NCBI RefSeq assembly: GCF_000499845.2
Contig: NC_023753.2
Span: 14,957,030-15,021,029 of the forward strand
Direction: 5' to 3'
DNA from: Phaseolus vulgaris
Lineage: Eukaryota > Streptophyta > Magnoliopsida > Fabales > Fabaceae
Length of the DNA stretch: 64,000 nt
Part shown: piece by piece, positions 1-11,363 of the stretch
Position numbering within the stretch: the first letter of the stretch is position 1
Layout of the letters: every line of letters begins with the position of its first letter
The notes under the pieces: generated by a model
Database searches by the model: none
What the model saw: only the letters and a program-made list of their open reading frames with translations
Told to the model about the DNA's origin: nothing
Made by a program: the position numbers and the translations under genes

Positions 1-2500
1 CCTTAGGACTGGATTGGAACCTTGCACAAAGGCAAACATCAAACATAATATCAGGTCTACTTGCAGTAAGATATAGTAAAGAACCCATCAACCCCTTGTA
101 TTTAGTCTGGTCAACTGTGATTCCAGCTTCATCAACACATAAGAAACAATTTGTAGAGATAGGTGTTGTTGCAATTTTACAGCTCTTCATTTCAAACTTT
201 TTGAGTATGTCATTGCAATACTTGGATCGACATAAGAAGATGCCTTCTTTGGATTGCTTGATTTGTAGTCCAAGAAAGAAAGAGAGCTCCCCCATCATTG
301 ACATCTCAAATTCTCCCTGCATAGCCTTTACAAAGTCTTAAAACAATTTTTCATTAGAAGATCCAAAGATAATGTCATCTACATATATTTGGACTAAGAT
401 TACAGCAGAATCAGATTTTTTAATGAAAAGGGTTTTATCAATCTTCCCTCTTTTATATTTATGAGATAGAAGAAAACAACTTAACCTTTCATACCATCGC
501 CTTGGTGCTTGCTTAAGACTATACAAGGCTTTCTTCAACTTGTATACATGATTAGGATATTGGTGATCTTCAAATCCAAGTGGTTGTGAAACAAAGATCT
601 CTTCATTCACAATTCCATTTAGGAAAGCACTCTTCACCTCCATATGAAATAACTTGAATCCATTCATGCATGCAAAGGCTAATAAGAGTCTCACAACTTC
701 TAACTTTGCTACTGGTGCGAAGGTCTAATCATAGTCAATCCCTTCTTCTTGGTTGTATCCCTTAGAAACAAGCCTTGCCTTGTTTCTTGTGATGACACTT
801 GAATCATTTGACTTGTTCTTGAAAACCCATTTTGTTCCTATGACATTCATTTGAGCTATTTTAGGAACTAGGAACGACACATCATTCCTCACAAACTGGT
901 TGAGCTCTTCATGCATAGCAACAGTCTAATGCTTAACCTTGAGTGCATCATTGATTGTCTTTGGTTCAATCTTGGAGACAAATGTTGTATTGTTGCAGAA
1001 GTTTGCCACACTCCTTCTTGTAGACACACCCTTGTTGATATGCCCAATGATATTGACAACAGATAGATCTCTGAGGATCCTCCACTCCTTTGGAAGATCA
1101 CACTGCTGCAGATTTTCAATCGGTTGTTTTGCAGAATCAACCGGTTGAATTTCTATACTATTTTCCAGATTCTTCAAGAAGATATTCTGGTCATCTTCTT
1201 CTGTACTGATCTTTGCTAAACCTTTCTAAGATTTGTTAGTTTCATCAAAAACAGCATGCATAGATTCTTCAACAATCATAAGCTTCTTATTGCAAACCAT
1301 ATATGCATGGCTAGATAGGGAATATCCAAGAAAAATACCTTTGTTAGCTTTAGCATCAAACTTACCCTGATTTTCTTTCCCACTATTTAGGATGTAGCCT
1401 TTGCATCCAAAGACCTTTAGGTGGCCTATGTGAGGCTTTCTTCCATTTAGCAGCTCATATGGGGTCTTCTTCAAGATTGGCCTCATAAACACCCGATTCA
1501 TCACATAACATGTTGTACTTACTGCATCAACCCAAAAGCACTTAGGCAGGGCTGATTCATTCAGAATTGTCCTTGCTAGCTCATCAAGTGATCTATTCTT
1601 TCTCTCCACCACTCCATTTTGTTAAGGTGTGCTTGGTGTAAAGAAGTTGTGGAAGATACCTAGCTTGTTGCAAAAGTTGCTAAATTTCTCATTCTGAAAT
1701 TCTCCACCATGGTCACTCCTAATTGCTCGAATATTGCTGCAACAGGTGTTTTGCAACCTTTTTGCTAGCTTCTTGAATTCAGGATATGCCTCCTTCTTTG
1801 GGTGTAGGAAAATGGTCCACGTAAACCTGGAAAAATCATCTACAACCACAAGAGCTTACAAATTTCCTCCAAGACTCATAGTTCTAGAAGGACCTTAAAG
1901 ATCCATGTGTAATAGCTCTAGAGGTTTTGAAGTGGAAACAAAAAAATTCAGTTTAAAAGATTTTCTTGTTTGTTTCCCTTTTTGACAAGCCTCACACACA
2001 TGTTCCTTCTCAAACTTGAGTTTGGGTAAGCCAATAACAAGATCATTTGAAATTAGTTTATTCAAGTGATTCATATGTATATGAGCAAACCTTCTATGCC
2101 AAAGCCAAGATTCCTCATGCTTTGTTAAGAGACAGCCAACAAATGTAGAGTTAGAAATATTCAGCAAATATACATTGTTTGATCTCTTACTCACAAGTAG
2201 AACTTCTTTTGAGTGTGGCAACCGGATCTCACAAGAATTAGTTCTGAAAGTGACTTGGTACCCTTTGTCACAGAGTTGGCTAATGCTGAGTAGGTTGTGT
2301 TTAAGTCCTTCTACATAGAGCACATCATGGATTAGAAAGTTATTTTCATTGCCTATGGTACCTTTACCAAGGATTTTTCCTTTGTTGTTGTCTTCATAGG
2401 TCACATTCCCTTCCTTTTTTAGAGTGATGTTGACAAATTTTTATGCATCTCCAGTCATATGCTTGGAGCAGCCATTGTCCAAGTACCACAGATGATGTTT
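1..2500 (-). pseudogene. copia pol pseudogene (protease, integrase, reverse transcriptase)
   Basis: Broken polyprotein of the old copia element. Reading right to left: a protease remnant near 2400-2500 ([18 protein letters not shown], with N where the family has S), a GAG-pre-integrase segment about 1895-2404 (HRRFAHIHMNHL, C..C), integrase about 1226-1890 (RSDHGGEF, then VERKNRSL), a linker, and reverse transcriptase from about 916 to the window edge ([15 protein letters not shown] near 360-390). At least four in-frame stops or frameshifts separate these parts, for example near 338, 720 and 1620. The same domains in the same order are found open at 8756-11329, which supports the call. Non-functional. 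Confidence 0.85.
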
Positions 2501-2502
2501 TC

Positions 2503-3597
2503 TTACAAGGAAATCCTGCAAAATTCAAAATCAGGTGGCAAGTCTAGTCCCCTAACAAATTTGGGTCCATGGATGTTAATATGATTACAAGGAACCTTAG
2601 GATTCTTGGGAACCCACTTTAGGATACCTTTGGGAACACAAACCTTTCTAATTTTACTGAATCTAATAGAGTGGCCCTTTCTCAAACAGTAGAAACAACA
2701 AACAACCGGTTGTTACAACCTTTTAATCGGTTGATTTTTTGTAATAGTTGAAAAAGGTTTTGAACAACTACTGTTTTTGATTTGAGGGTTAAAACCCAAA
2801 TTAGATTTTCCAAAAACACACTTTTGAGATGCTAAAACATTCTCAAGATTTGATTTACCTTTTGAAATTGTGTCAACAGTTTTCACAAGATACAAAACTT
2901 TCTTTTTAAGAGATTCTCAATTTTTGCAAATATTAGAATCACACTTGCAAGAGGAGTTTTGATAAATCATTTCTAGATTTTTAAAATCAGCATTTGAATT
3001 GTTCAAATCTTTTTCCAGAACCTTAATTTTCTATTTCAACCAATTGTTTTAACTTTTCAACCGATTATTTGAAAGGGTTAATCTGTTAACTTCTTCATGA
3101 GTCTCTTGAAAAGCCTCAAGAAGTTGGTAATAACTATCACATTTATTGGAGGAAGATGTACTTACTTGGTTTGATTCAGATTCTTCTCTTGCCATAAGAC
3201 AGACATTCATCTTGAGATCTGAAGAAGATGATCCAGCAGAGGACTCATCCTTGTCCAGCCAAGCACTTCTTGAGTTCTTGTGAATTCAATGAAGAGTATC
3301 CCACATTTCTTTGGCTGAGATACACTCTGAAACTTTGAGAAGTTCATCAGAATCAAGAGCAGAGACAATTATATTCATAGCTACACAATCAAGATGATCT
3401 CTTTCAATTTTAGATGTGGCAACATTATTTTCAGGCATATGTATGAAAGCATTGTTTGAAATAACATTCCAAAATTTTCTATCTAATGAGTCAATAAAGA
3501 ATTTCATTCTTATACACCAAAGCTGATAATTTTCACCACAAAACAGAGGTGATTTATTTAAAGAGGCACTTTCCCCAAAAGAAAACTTATTAGCCAT
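2503..3597 (-). pseudogene. copia gag pseudogene with central deletion
   Basis: The N-terminal gag segment (3597-3286, starting MANKFSFGES) ends at a stop right after a KEMWDTLH motif that in the intact relative continues into the central gag domain. The next recognisable piece (about 3260-2700) corresponds to the acidic and coiled region beyond the first zinc knuckle of the relative at 11364-13028, so roughly the middle third is deleted. The tail at 2685-2503 keeps a degenerate second knuckle (KGHS...) and a WVPK motif. Several stops interrupt the rest. Confidence 0.75.
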
Positions 3598-3645
3598 TAA
3601 AACAGTTTTCAGAAAAACAGAACTTGAATATTTTTCAAGAACCTA

Positions 3646-3658
3646 GCTCTTGATGCCA
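3646..3658 (-). other. Primer-binding site of the old copia element
   Basis: On the minus strand it reads TGGCATCAAGAGC, two bases inside the LTR end at 3661. It is a one-base variant of the TGGTATCAAGAGC site of the neighbouring young element and resembles the initiator-Met tRNA complement used by plant copia elements. Confidence 0.7.
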
Positions 3659-3660
3659 AT

Positions 3661-4493
3661 TGTTAGAATTAATGGCTTAAACAAGAGGAGGGGTGAATTT
3701 TTTTATCAAAATATTTTCGCAAAGATTGAATAAGAATGAAGCTTTATCACAATTTACAGATTAAGCAATCAAGGAAAGCAATCAAACAATGTAAAAGAAA
3801 CTGTTTGCTGAATTTCAATAAGTTGAAACTTTGTTTTAACCGGTTGTTTATGGCAACAACAAAAGCATAACTAAAACAAACAGTTTATAAGGAGTGAGAG
3901 ACAGAGAGAGATTTACTCAGTCCATTTTATACGTGTTCACTTAACCTTGAGCTACATCCAGTTCCCAGAACAACCACTGGGTTCCACTAGTAACCGCTCA
4001 TAAATTACAATTCACACAACCACAAAGAGGTGATCTTGAAACCACAAGAACCACCCACCCTCTTTGCTACACACATCTTTAGTCAGAACACCCTTTGACT
4101 TTCCAGGATTTCCACACACTTTACAAGTTTATAAAAGAACAAATACAAGAATCATGAAAGGAACATATTACACCTGAGTTTATAGGAATCAGAAAGCTCT
4201 TATGATCAAACCTTGAACCAATGCACAACTATTTAGCAATCTTGCAAACTTTTGAAAAACTTCTTTCAAAAACAATCTCAATCTCACTGTATTTGAAATC
4301 TAACTTGTCTTATTTGTTTTAAAAGAAAAGAAATATTTATAGCTCTCAAAACTAGCCGTTCAAGGTAGCATTTATGAGCCAAAACAGTTTTGATTCACTT
4401 CCAAAAAAGATTAACTGGTTTTCAAAAAGTTGTTATGAAATGTTACAATCAACCGGTTGAAAATTCGTTTTAACCGGTTGAACTTGTTAGACA
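3661..4493 (-). repeat. 5' LTR of the old copia element, first segment
   Basis: It begins TGTTAG directly outside the PBS. It carries several copies of the palindromic core CAACCGGTTG or close variants. It stops abruptly at 4493, where the young element begins, and the remaining LTR sequence is found at 14898-15148. Confidence 0.75.
4489..4493. other. Target-site duplication AGACA (left)
   Basis: AGACA immediately before the TG of the left LTR at 4494. It is repeated at 14893-14897 directly after the CA that ends the right LTR. Confidence 0.95.
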
Positions 4494-6309
4494 TGTTGGG
4501 TTTAATAGTGCCAAAGTTCAAGAGGGGGGGTGAATTGACCTTTTAAAACTTTCTCGCAGAAACAGTGTTTAACACAGTTTTACAGAAAATAAATCGATTT
4601 ATGTGAAAATGAACAGATTTATTTCAGCACTGTTTTTGTTTGAAACGCTTTTAATTCAGCAAGGTTAATCACAAGATTATGCAGTGAGAATTTCCAGCAG
4701 CACACACACAAATATCAGATTTGAAAAACAGTGAAACACAAAACAGCAAGCTTCAATTTCAAGCAAGTGATTAAGGTTCAATTGATAGCATGCTAATTAA
4801 TTGAGTGACCTTTGCAAACAAGCTGTTCCAGTGGCTTTTAACAGACTATGAGTGTTCTTCTTGATGTCAAGCAATTTTCCAGAAATTAAGAACAATGAAT
4901 CACAGAACAGCAAGCTTCAACTTTAAGCAATTTGTTTAAGATTCAATTAATAGCATTTACAGTTTCTTGAGCAGCCTTTCACAGTCAATCTGTTTCAATG
5001 GTTTTTAGCAGATTACATATGTTCTTATCAGATTCAAACACCTTTTTCAGAAATCAAGAACAGTATGCACAGTGCCCAAAAAGAACAAATTTATTTTCAA
5101 TTGAACAGATTTATTTCTTTGCTGTTTTACCAATTATGCAGAAACGAAATTGCAGAGAGAGAGAGAGAATGAACACAAGCAATTATACTGGTTCACTCAA
5201 CCTGAGCTACATCCAGTCTTCACCAACAACAGGTGGAAATCACTAACACACAGTACAACCAAGTACAATTCCCACTGTTCTTGAAACCTACAAGAACTTA
5301 GGTACTCTTGCTGAAAAAACCTATTTCAGCATACACACACACCCACTCTTCAAGAACACCTATCAAGAAGAGTGTTCAACCAAACTATTACAAGAAAGAG
5401 ATGTGAAACGACTACACCTGATTGAGGATACACAGATCTGCCTTAAACCAGTAGGCAAGATTGCTAGAACAGTAGCTGCACCTCACACCAAGCTATTTGA
5501 ACCAAACCAAGAACAAGCACTTTGTGATTTTTGAAATCTTTGAAGAACAAATGCTAATCCTTTGTAAACACTTAACTCTCTGCTGTCAAAACTTGTTTTT
5601 GCAAATGTATGAATTGTTTGAATCGTTGTTTAACTCAGAAACAAGTTTGCATTTTATAGAAAACCAACTTATAACAGATTTTTGAAAAACAGTTAAAGCT
5701 GTTATAAAATGAACATATTGAAAATAAAATGAACAGATTTATTTTCAAAAGCAGTTAGAGAATTTGTTAAGTGAGGAGACTTAGTCAACCATTCTGGTGC
5801 TGAGATAAAACTGAAAAACGTTTAAGCTTGACATGGCACCAAAGACAAAAAGAATCTATTCATTTACAGATGAACAGATTCATTTTTCAAAACGAAAACA
5901 AAGAAAGTTTAACTATTTAAAACTCAGTCGTTTTGAAAAGAAGAAGACTTAGTCAAAATACCTGATGCACAGAATCTAATTTTACAAGACTTAGCCAAGG
6001 CATCAGTGAAAAAAATGAATCTGTTTATTTCGAAAAGAACAGATTTATTTTTATGCAGTAAACGTGTTTTTGTGTAAAACATGTGAAAAACAGTTTAAGA
6101 AAACATATGCTTGTTCTTATCACATGGCCAGTGGTTATGAGGTGAGTTACTCAGCAAAAAGCTACTCTTAGACAACCTCTAAGCACTAACTAAGACATAC
6201 TTAAAGCAAAGCAAAAATACACATGAAATGTACATATAAGACTTCATCAAACACTACATATTGGTCTTCATCAAACACACTCTTGAAGGGGCAGCAACCA
6301 TCTTCAACA
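4494..6309 (-). repeat. 3' LTR of the young Sirevirus-like element
   Basis: Direct repeat of 13079-14892. On the plus strand it runs from TGTTGGG to TTCAACA, so the ends have a TGTTG/CAACA inverted pair. It contains a recurring motif around GAACAGATTTATTT. A TATA-like sequence on the minus strand lies at 5651-5658. Confidence 0.95.
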
Positions 6310-6310
6310 A

Positions 6311-6320
6311 TCTCCCCCTG
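6311..6320 (-). other. Polypurine tract of the young Sirevirus-like element
   Basis: Minus strand reads CAGGGGGAGA, one base from the TG that opens the 3' LTR. This is the expected place and composition for priming plus-strand DNA synthesis. A second similar tract lies near 6523-6530, inside the 6310-6675 untranslated stretch. Confidence 0.85.
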
Positions 6321-6675
6321 TTTGATGGAGACAAATACCCATAGCTAACCTCATAGCATTGTTGCTTTAAGTACTTGCACCAGATTTTAAACCAGAATTG
6401 CACCTGCACTGTACCAGATTTTAAACCAGAAAAAAAACAGCAGTATTGCATAGCATACAGAATTGGTTTAAAGGTGCAGAATTAACTCCCTGTTTCAGCT
6501 AGCTCATGGTGAGCTATTTTTCTCCCCCTTTGGATTCATCAAACAGCATATAAGCATAGGGAATAAAGGGATATAAAGCAGAAACCACAATTATAATAGT
6601 TCAGAAACATAAAACCAAATTGTTCAGCAATACAGAAACTTGAAAACTGATAATGAAAGCATTAAAAACAGAAAA

Positions 6676-7824
6676 CTACTGATCCTTGTAGTAAAGCTCT
6701 GCAAGCTGTACCTGAACCCCTTCAATCTGATTATCAAGGTGTTGGAACCTTGCATGAGTAGTCTCAAAGTGTGCCCTTTGTTTTGCAGACATGACATCAA
6801 GACGGTACAGCACTTGCCTCTCAAACATAGACATTGGTTCTCCACGGTATTCTGGACTTTGATAGGCAACTATGGCATTTGCAGCAACTTCCTCATGTTC
6901 AGATTGGGCAGCAGGTGAGTCATCATCCATAGGAATAGCTTCATCCTCATCCTCATGTTCTGCTTGAGTGTCCTTCTCCTTGAGAACCACCCACTTGTTT
7001 TCAATTTTGTGAAAACCCATTTTGGTGAGAGTTGAAGTATCAATCTCACTTACAGCTTTGATAGGGTCATTTCTCTCATTTGTAACATCCACACCAAAGT
7101 AATCAATTAATTTGGAAACAAGAATAGCATAGGGAAATCTGTAATCAGCCAACCTTTTTGACTTGAGCATGTGTTCATTGACAATGAACACCCAGTTTAC
7201 CTTAATCTGGTTCATGATGCAATATAGGAGAATTAGATCCTCTTTATGTAGGACAGCATGGTTTGTCCCTCTTGGAATCAGTTGCCATGCTATGATGTAT
7301 GCAACTAGACGTGGAGTGAGGTTCAAATGTCCTGCATGGAACCTGTTTATACTCTCTGTAGGATTCCTCATGCAACTCCTGTAATATTGCAGCTTGTTGA
7401 ATTCTGAAATTCCACTGGTATTTCCTTTCCCTACTTTCAGTCCAGCATATTTTATTCCAGACACAGAATTCCACACCTCACTTGTGATCTTCATCTTGGT
7501 CCCTTTCACATAAGAGACAACATTCTTCCCGTCCAATATGATGTTAGTATAAAATACTTTAACCAAGTCAGGATAAACATTACCCGTTAATTCCAGCATC
7601 TTTTTCAGTTTCTGGTGCTTCAACACAGCCCTTGTTTCTACCAATTTTTCAGATTTCAGCCAGTTGAAATCCAGCACCTTGGGTATGTTGATCTGCTTCC
7701 TGCTTGTTTCATGAATGTAGGCATTGATGCCTTCTTCATTTCCAGCGAACCATCCTTCTAACACACCTTGAGAAGTGGTTTGCTTTCCTTTGCTTTTCTG
7801 TTTTTGTCTTGAAGACGAAGCCAT
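6676..7824 (-). CDS. Accessory third ORF of the Sirevirus-like element (envelope position)
   Basis: Open frame of 382 residues between pol and the 3' LTR. The first ATG is at 7824 (MASSSRQ); the frame is open further upstream but has no earlier ATG. The N-terminus is rich in K, Q and S. A central globular part (about residues 20-280) contains a conserved-looking block with SCMRNP, LTPRLVAYIIAWQLIPRGTN and RFPYAILVSKLIDYFGVD. An acidic stretch follows (about 289-313), and the C-terminus (about 335-382) looks helical. There is no signal peptide and no clear membrane segment, so an envelope role is not supported. The central part resembles the domain often named 'putative plant transposon protein' (Pfam PF20167), from memory. 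Sireviruses are known to carry such a late ORF; its function is unknown. The frame is intact while pol next to it is broken. Confidence 0.75.
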   Translation of the reverse strand: MASSSRQKQKSKGKQTTSQGVLEGWFAGNEEGINAYIHETSRKQINIPKVLDFNWLKSEKLVETRAVLKHQKLKKMLELTGNVYPDLVKVFYTNIILDGKNVVSYVKGTKMKITSEVWNSVSGIKYAGLKVGKGNTSGISEFNKLQYYRSCMRNPTESINRFHAGHLNLTPRLVAYIIAWQLIPRGTNHAVLHKEDLILLYCIMNQIKVNWVFIVNEHMLKSKRLADYRFPYAILVSKLIDYFGVDVTNERNDPIKAVSEIDTSTLTKMGFHKIENKWVVLKEKDTQAEHEDEDEAIPMDDDSPAAQSEHEEVAANAIVAYQSPEYRGEPMSMFERQVLYRLDVMSAKQRAHFETTHARFQHLDNQIEGVQVQLAELYYKDQ

Positions 7825-8233
7825 GTTTTGAACCTGAATTCTTTTCTTGATTTCAAATGGTGAGAATAGAAAGAGAATGGCCAATGTGGGTAGCAAGTAT
7901 TCACACAGATTTATAGCAGAATAAATGGATTGATATGGCAGTTATGAGTGGATATGCATGAAGATATTATGCTCTGAATTTGTGCAGAGAATCTTTGAAA
8001 ATATGCACCAAATATTTAGGGTCACGATGCATACACTCAAATTCTTATTGAGCACCCAAACCATCAAATCGGTTACATAACCATGACCAAAACCGTCAAA
8101 GGTACAGAGGTTAATGCCCACTAAGTCAGTCAAGCAGTCAAAGATCAGAATTTCTCTTTCCTAGTCATCAATGCATATCAGTGCAGAAAATAAACACATT
8201 CAATTGCGAATAAACAGATTTAATTTTTCACTG
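7825..8233. other. Untranslated spacer between pol and the third ORF
   Basis: About 400 bp without an open frame of note. It contains one copy of the ATAAACAGATTTAATTT-type motif (about 8205-8225) that also recurs in the LTRs. Confidence 0.6.
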
Positions 8234-11200
8234 CTAGGTACAATTGACATTTATAATACCCAATTCATTAAGCAGAAAATTAAACCTATCTTTGGCTAAT
8301 GGTTTTGTGAACAAATCAGCAAGTTGTAAATCAGTACCAATGAACTTAATATCACATGTTCCATTAGATATATGTTCCCTTAGAAAATGATGCCTTATTT
8401 CAATGTGTTTGGTTCTTGAATGCATGACAGGATTTTTGGTTAAGTTGATTGCACTTGTATTATCACATAGCAGAGGTATATAGTTAAGTAAGATACCAAA
8501 ATCATTCAATTGTTGTCTTAGCCATATAGTTTGAGCACAGCAACTCCCTGCTGCAATGTATTCTGCTTCAGCAGTGGAAAGAGCTACACAAGCCTGCTTT
8601 TTGCATTGCCATGAGATCAAGCTTGATCCAAGCAAATGACAGGTTCCACTTGTGCTCTTCCTATCAATTTTGCAACCTGCAAAATCTGAATCAGAATAAC
8701 CAGTTAAGCTTAATGAAATATTACCTGGATACTACAAGCCAACTTCTTTAGTTCCTTACAGATACTTCAAAATCCTTTTGACAGCATTGTAGTGTGATTC
8801 TTTAGGAGCAGATTGAAACCTTGCACACATGCATACTGCAAACATTATATCTGGCCTGCTGGCAGTAAGATACAGCAGTGATCCTATGAGTCCTCTGTAT
8901 TTGGTTTCATCAACAGAAATTCCAGCTTCATCATGATCCAAATGACAGCTTGTTGAGAAGGGTGTGCTGATTGGTTTACACTTGTCCATTTCAAATTTCT
9001 TCAGCAAATCCTTGCAATACTTAGCTTGACTTAGGAAAATGCCATCCTTGAGTTGTTTGACCTGCAAGCCTAGAAAATAGTTCAACTCACCCATCATTGA
9101 CATTTCAAACTCACTCTTCATGACTTTCACGAAAGCTTCACACAATTCTCCATTGTTTGATCCAAAAATGATGTCATCCACATATACTTGGACTAGAATT
9201 GAGTCATCTCCTTTCTTCTTAATGAACAAGGTCTTATCTGAGGTGCCTCTGTCATAGCCTTGAGAGGTGAGAAAATCACTTAGCCTCTCATACCATTGCC
9301 TAGGAGCTTGCTTGAGTCCATAGACAGCCTTTTGGAGTTTGAACACATATTCTGGATGTTGATGGTCTTCAAAACCTGGTGGTTGTGAGACAAATACCTC
9401 TTCATTTATATAGCCATTTAGAAAGGCACTCTTCACGTCCATTTGAAATAGCTTGAACCCTTTGATGCATGAAAAGGCAAGCAGCAGTCTAACAGCTTCT
9501 AACCGAGCCACTGGTGCATATGTCTCATCATAGTCTATTCCTTCTTCTTGATTGTACCCTTTAGCTACAAGCCTAGCCTTGTTTCTGGTGATCACTCCAT
9601 GCTCATCCATCTTATTTCTAAATACCCATTTTGTTCCAATTACATTCATCTCTGGTATTCTAGGAACAAGAGTCCAGACCTCATTAAGAGCAAACTGATT
9701 CAGTTCCTCTTGCATAGCTAAAATCCAGTTGCTGTCCTTGAGGGCTTCATTCAAATTCTTGGGTTCAACTTGAGATACAAATGCCATTGCTTCACAAAAA
9801 TTGTTCAAGGATTTTCTAGTTGACATTCCTTTCTCAATGTTCCCAATGACATTATCAAGGGTTAAGTCTCTTGGGGTTTTCCACTCTTTTGGCAAACCTG
9901 CAGCTGCAGTAGATTCTTGTATAGCATGTGTATCAGCAGTATCAAAATGAATCGATTCATTTTGATTTAAAACAGATTTAAATTCATTACTGTCAGGGTC
10001 ATCAGCAATTTTAGATAGGCTATGATCAGTTTCATCAAAAACAACATGCATTGATTCTTCTACTATAAGCAGCCTTTTATTGAAGACTCTATATGCATGA
10101 CCATTCAAAGCATAACCAATGTGCACACCTTCATCAGATTTAGCATCAAACTTACCAAGATTTTCTTTGCCATTATTCAATACAAAACATTTACACCCAA
10201 ATACTCTAAGGTGACTCACAATAGGTTTTCTGCCCTTATACAATTCATATGGGGTTTTCTTAAGAATTGGTCTTATTAAGGTCCTATTTAAGACATAACC
10301 TGCAGTATAAACAGCATCAACCCAAAAGTACTTAGGAAGATTAGATTCATTTAACATAGTTCTAGCAAGTTCCTCTAGTGATCTATTTTTCCTTTCAACT
10401 ACACCATTTTGTTGGGGTGTCCTAGGGGCTGAAAAGGTATGAGCTATCCCATGCTTCTCACAGAACCTCTCAAACTTAGCATTTTGAAACTCTCCCCCAT
10501 GATCACTTCGAATTGATTTAATGCAGCAACCATTTTCATTTTCCAGAATTTTTGCTAATCTCTTAAAGGCAGAATAAGCATCATGTTTATGTGCAAGAAA
10601 TAAAGTCCATGTAAATCTAGAGTAATCATCCACAACAACTAAAGCATACAAATTTCCAGCCAAGCTAGCAACTCTAGATGGACCAAATAAGTCCATATGC
10701 AACACATCCAAAGGATTTTTTGTAGAGACAATATCCTTTAACTTGAAAGAGGATTTGATTTGTTTACCTTTCACACAAGCATCACAAAGCCTGTTATCCT
10801 GAAATTTAATGTTAGGTAAACCAGAAACTAAATCTTTAGATTTCAATTTATTCAAGTGATTTGTGTGTATGTGAGCTAACCTCCTGTGCCACAACCAAGA
10901 CTCATCACTTCTGGACAACAAGCACTCATTTGAAGAGTTAGTTTCCATGATATTCAACAAGTAAATGTTATTCACTCTCTTACCAGTAAACAGTGCCTTA
11001 CTAGATGAATTACTTGAGATTGTGCAGCCACTTGACTCAAAATTCACTTTGTATCCTTTGTCACAAAGCTGACTTATGCTGAGAAGACTATGCTTGAGTC
11101 CTTCTACATACAGCACATTCTCAATGGTTGTTGAATTCCCTGTTCCAACAGTTCCTCTGCCCAAAATCCTCCCTCGGTTATTATCACCATAGGTCACATG

Positions 11201-11329
11201 TCCTTCTGCTTTGAGCTTTAAGCTGGTGAACTTTGTAAGATCTCCAGTCATATGCTTGGAACATCCACTGTCCAAGTACCACTGGTTTTTCTTGCTTCCA
11301 ATCTGCAAAACATAATAAAAAATATACAA
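8234..11329 (-). pseudogene. copia pol with two stop codons between RT and RNase H
   Basis: One frame covers protease ([14 protein letters not shown]), GAG-pre-integrase ([14 protein letters not shown]), integrase ([29 protein letters not shown]), reverse transcriptase ([17 protein letters not shown] region, YVDDIIFG near 9168-9191) and RNase H (ALSTAEAEYIAAG, DNTSAINL, ADLFTKPL). The frame is open from 11329 down to 8759, then has stops at 8758-8756 (TAA) and 8734-8732 (TAG), and is open again to 8234. The gag and pol frames differ, so expression would need frameshifting, reinitiation or splicing. No ATG starts the segment; a TTTTGCAG lies at about 11298-11305. The copy should yield a protein lacking RNase H. 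Confidence 0.9.
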
Positions 11330-11363
11330 ATGGTACCCTTTTCAGTATAGGGTCCAGCACAGA

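Larger units (their letters stand above)
1..4493 (-). mobile_element. Old Sirevirus-like Ty1/copia element, left part
   Basis: Minus-strand copia element in the order LTR, PBS, gag, protease, integrase, reverse transcriptase (right to left). It runs off the left edge, so RNase H and the 3' LTR are not in view. Its 5' LTR starts at 3661, is interrupted at 4493 by a younger element, and resumes at 14898. Every coding part carries stops, frameshifts or deletions, so it is inactive. The gag and pol layout, the two-base gap between PBS and LTR, and the LTR start resemble the young element next to it, which places both in one broad lineage. The family name is inferred from domain order and LTR style. 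Confidence 0.85.

Noticed and set aside
4998..5685. Open frames in the left LTR (and identical ones at 13583-14269)
   Set aside because: They are duplicated because the LTR is duplicated. They contain no domain and lie on the strand opposite to element transcription.
6676..7824. Calling the third Sirevirus ORF an envelope protein
   Set aside because: Position alone suggests it; no signal peptide, cleavage site or membrane segment is visible.
11103..11130. tRNA or other small RNA genes anywhere in the window
   Set aside because: None could be recognised by eye; only tRNA-complementary primer sites were seen.
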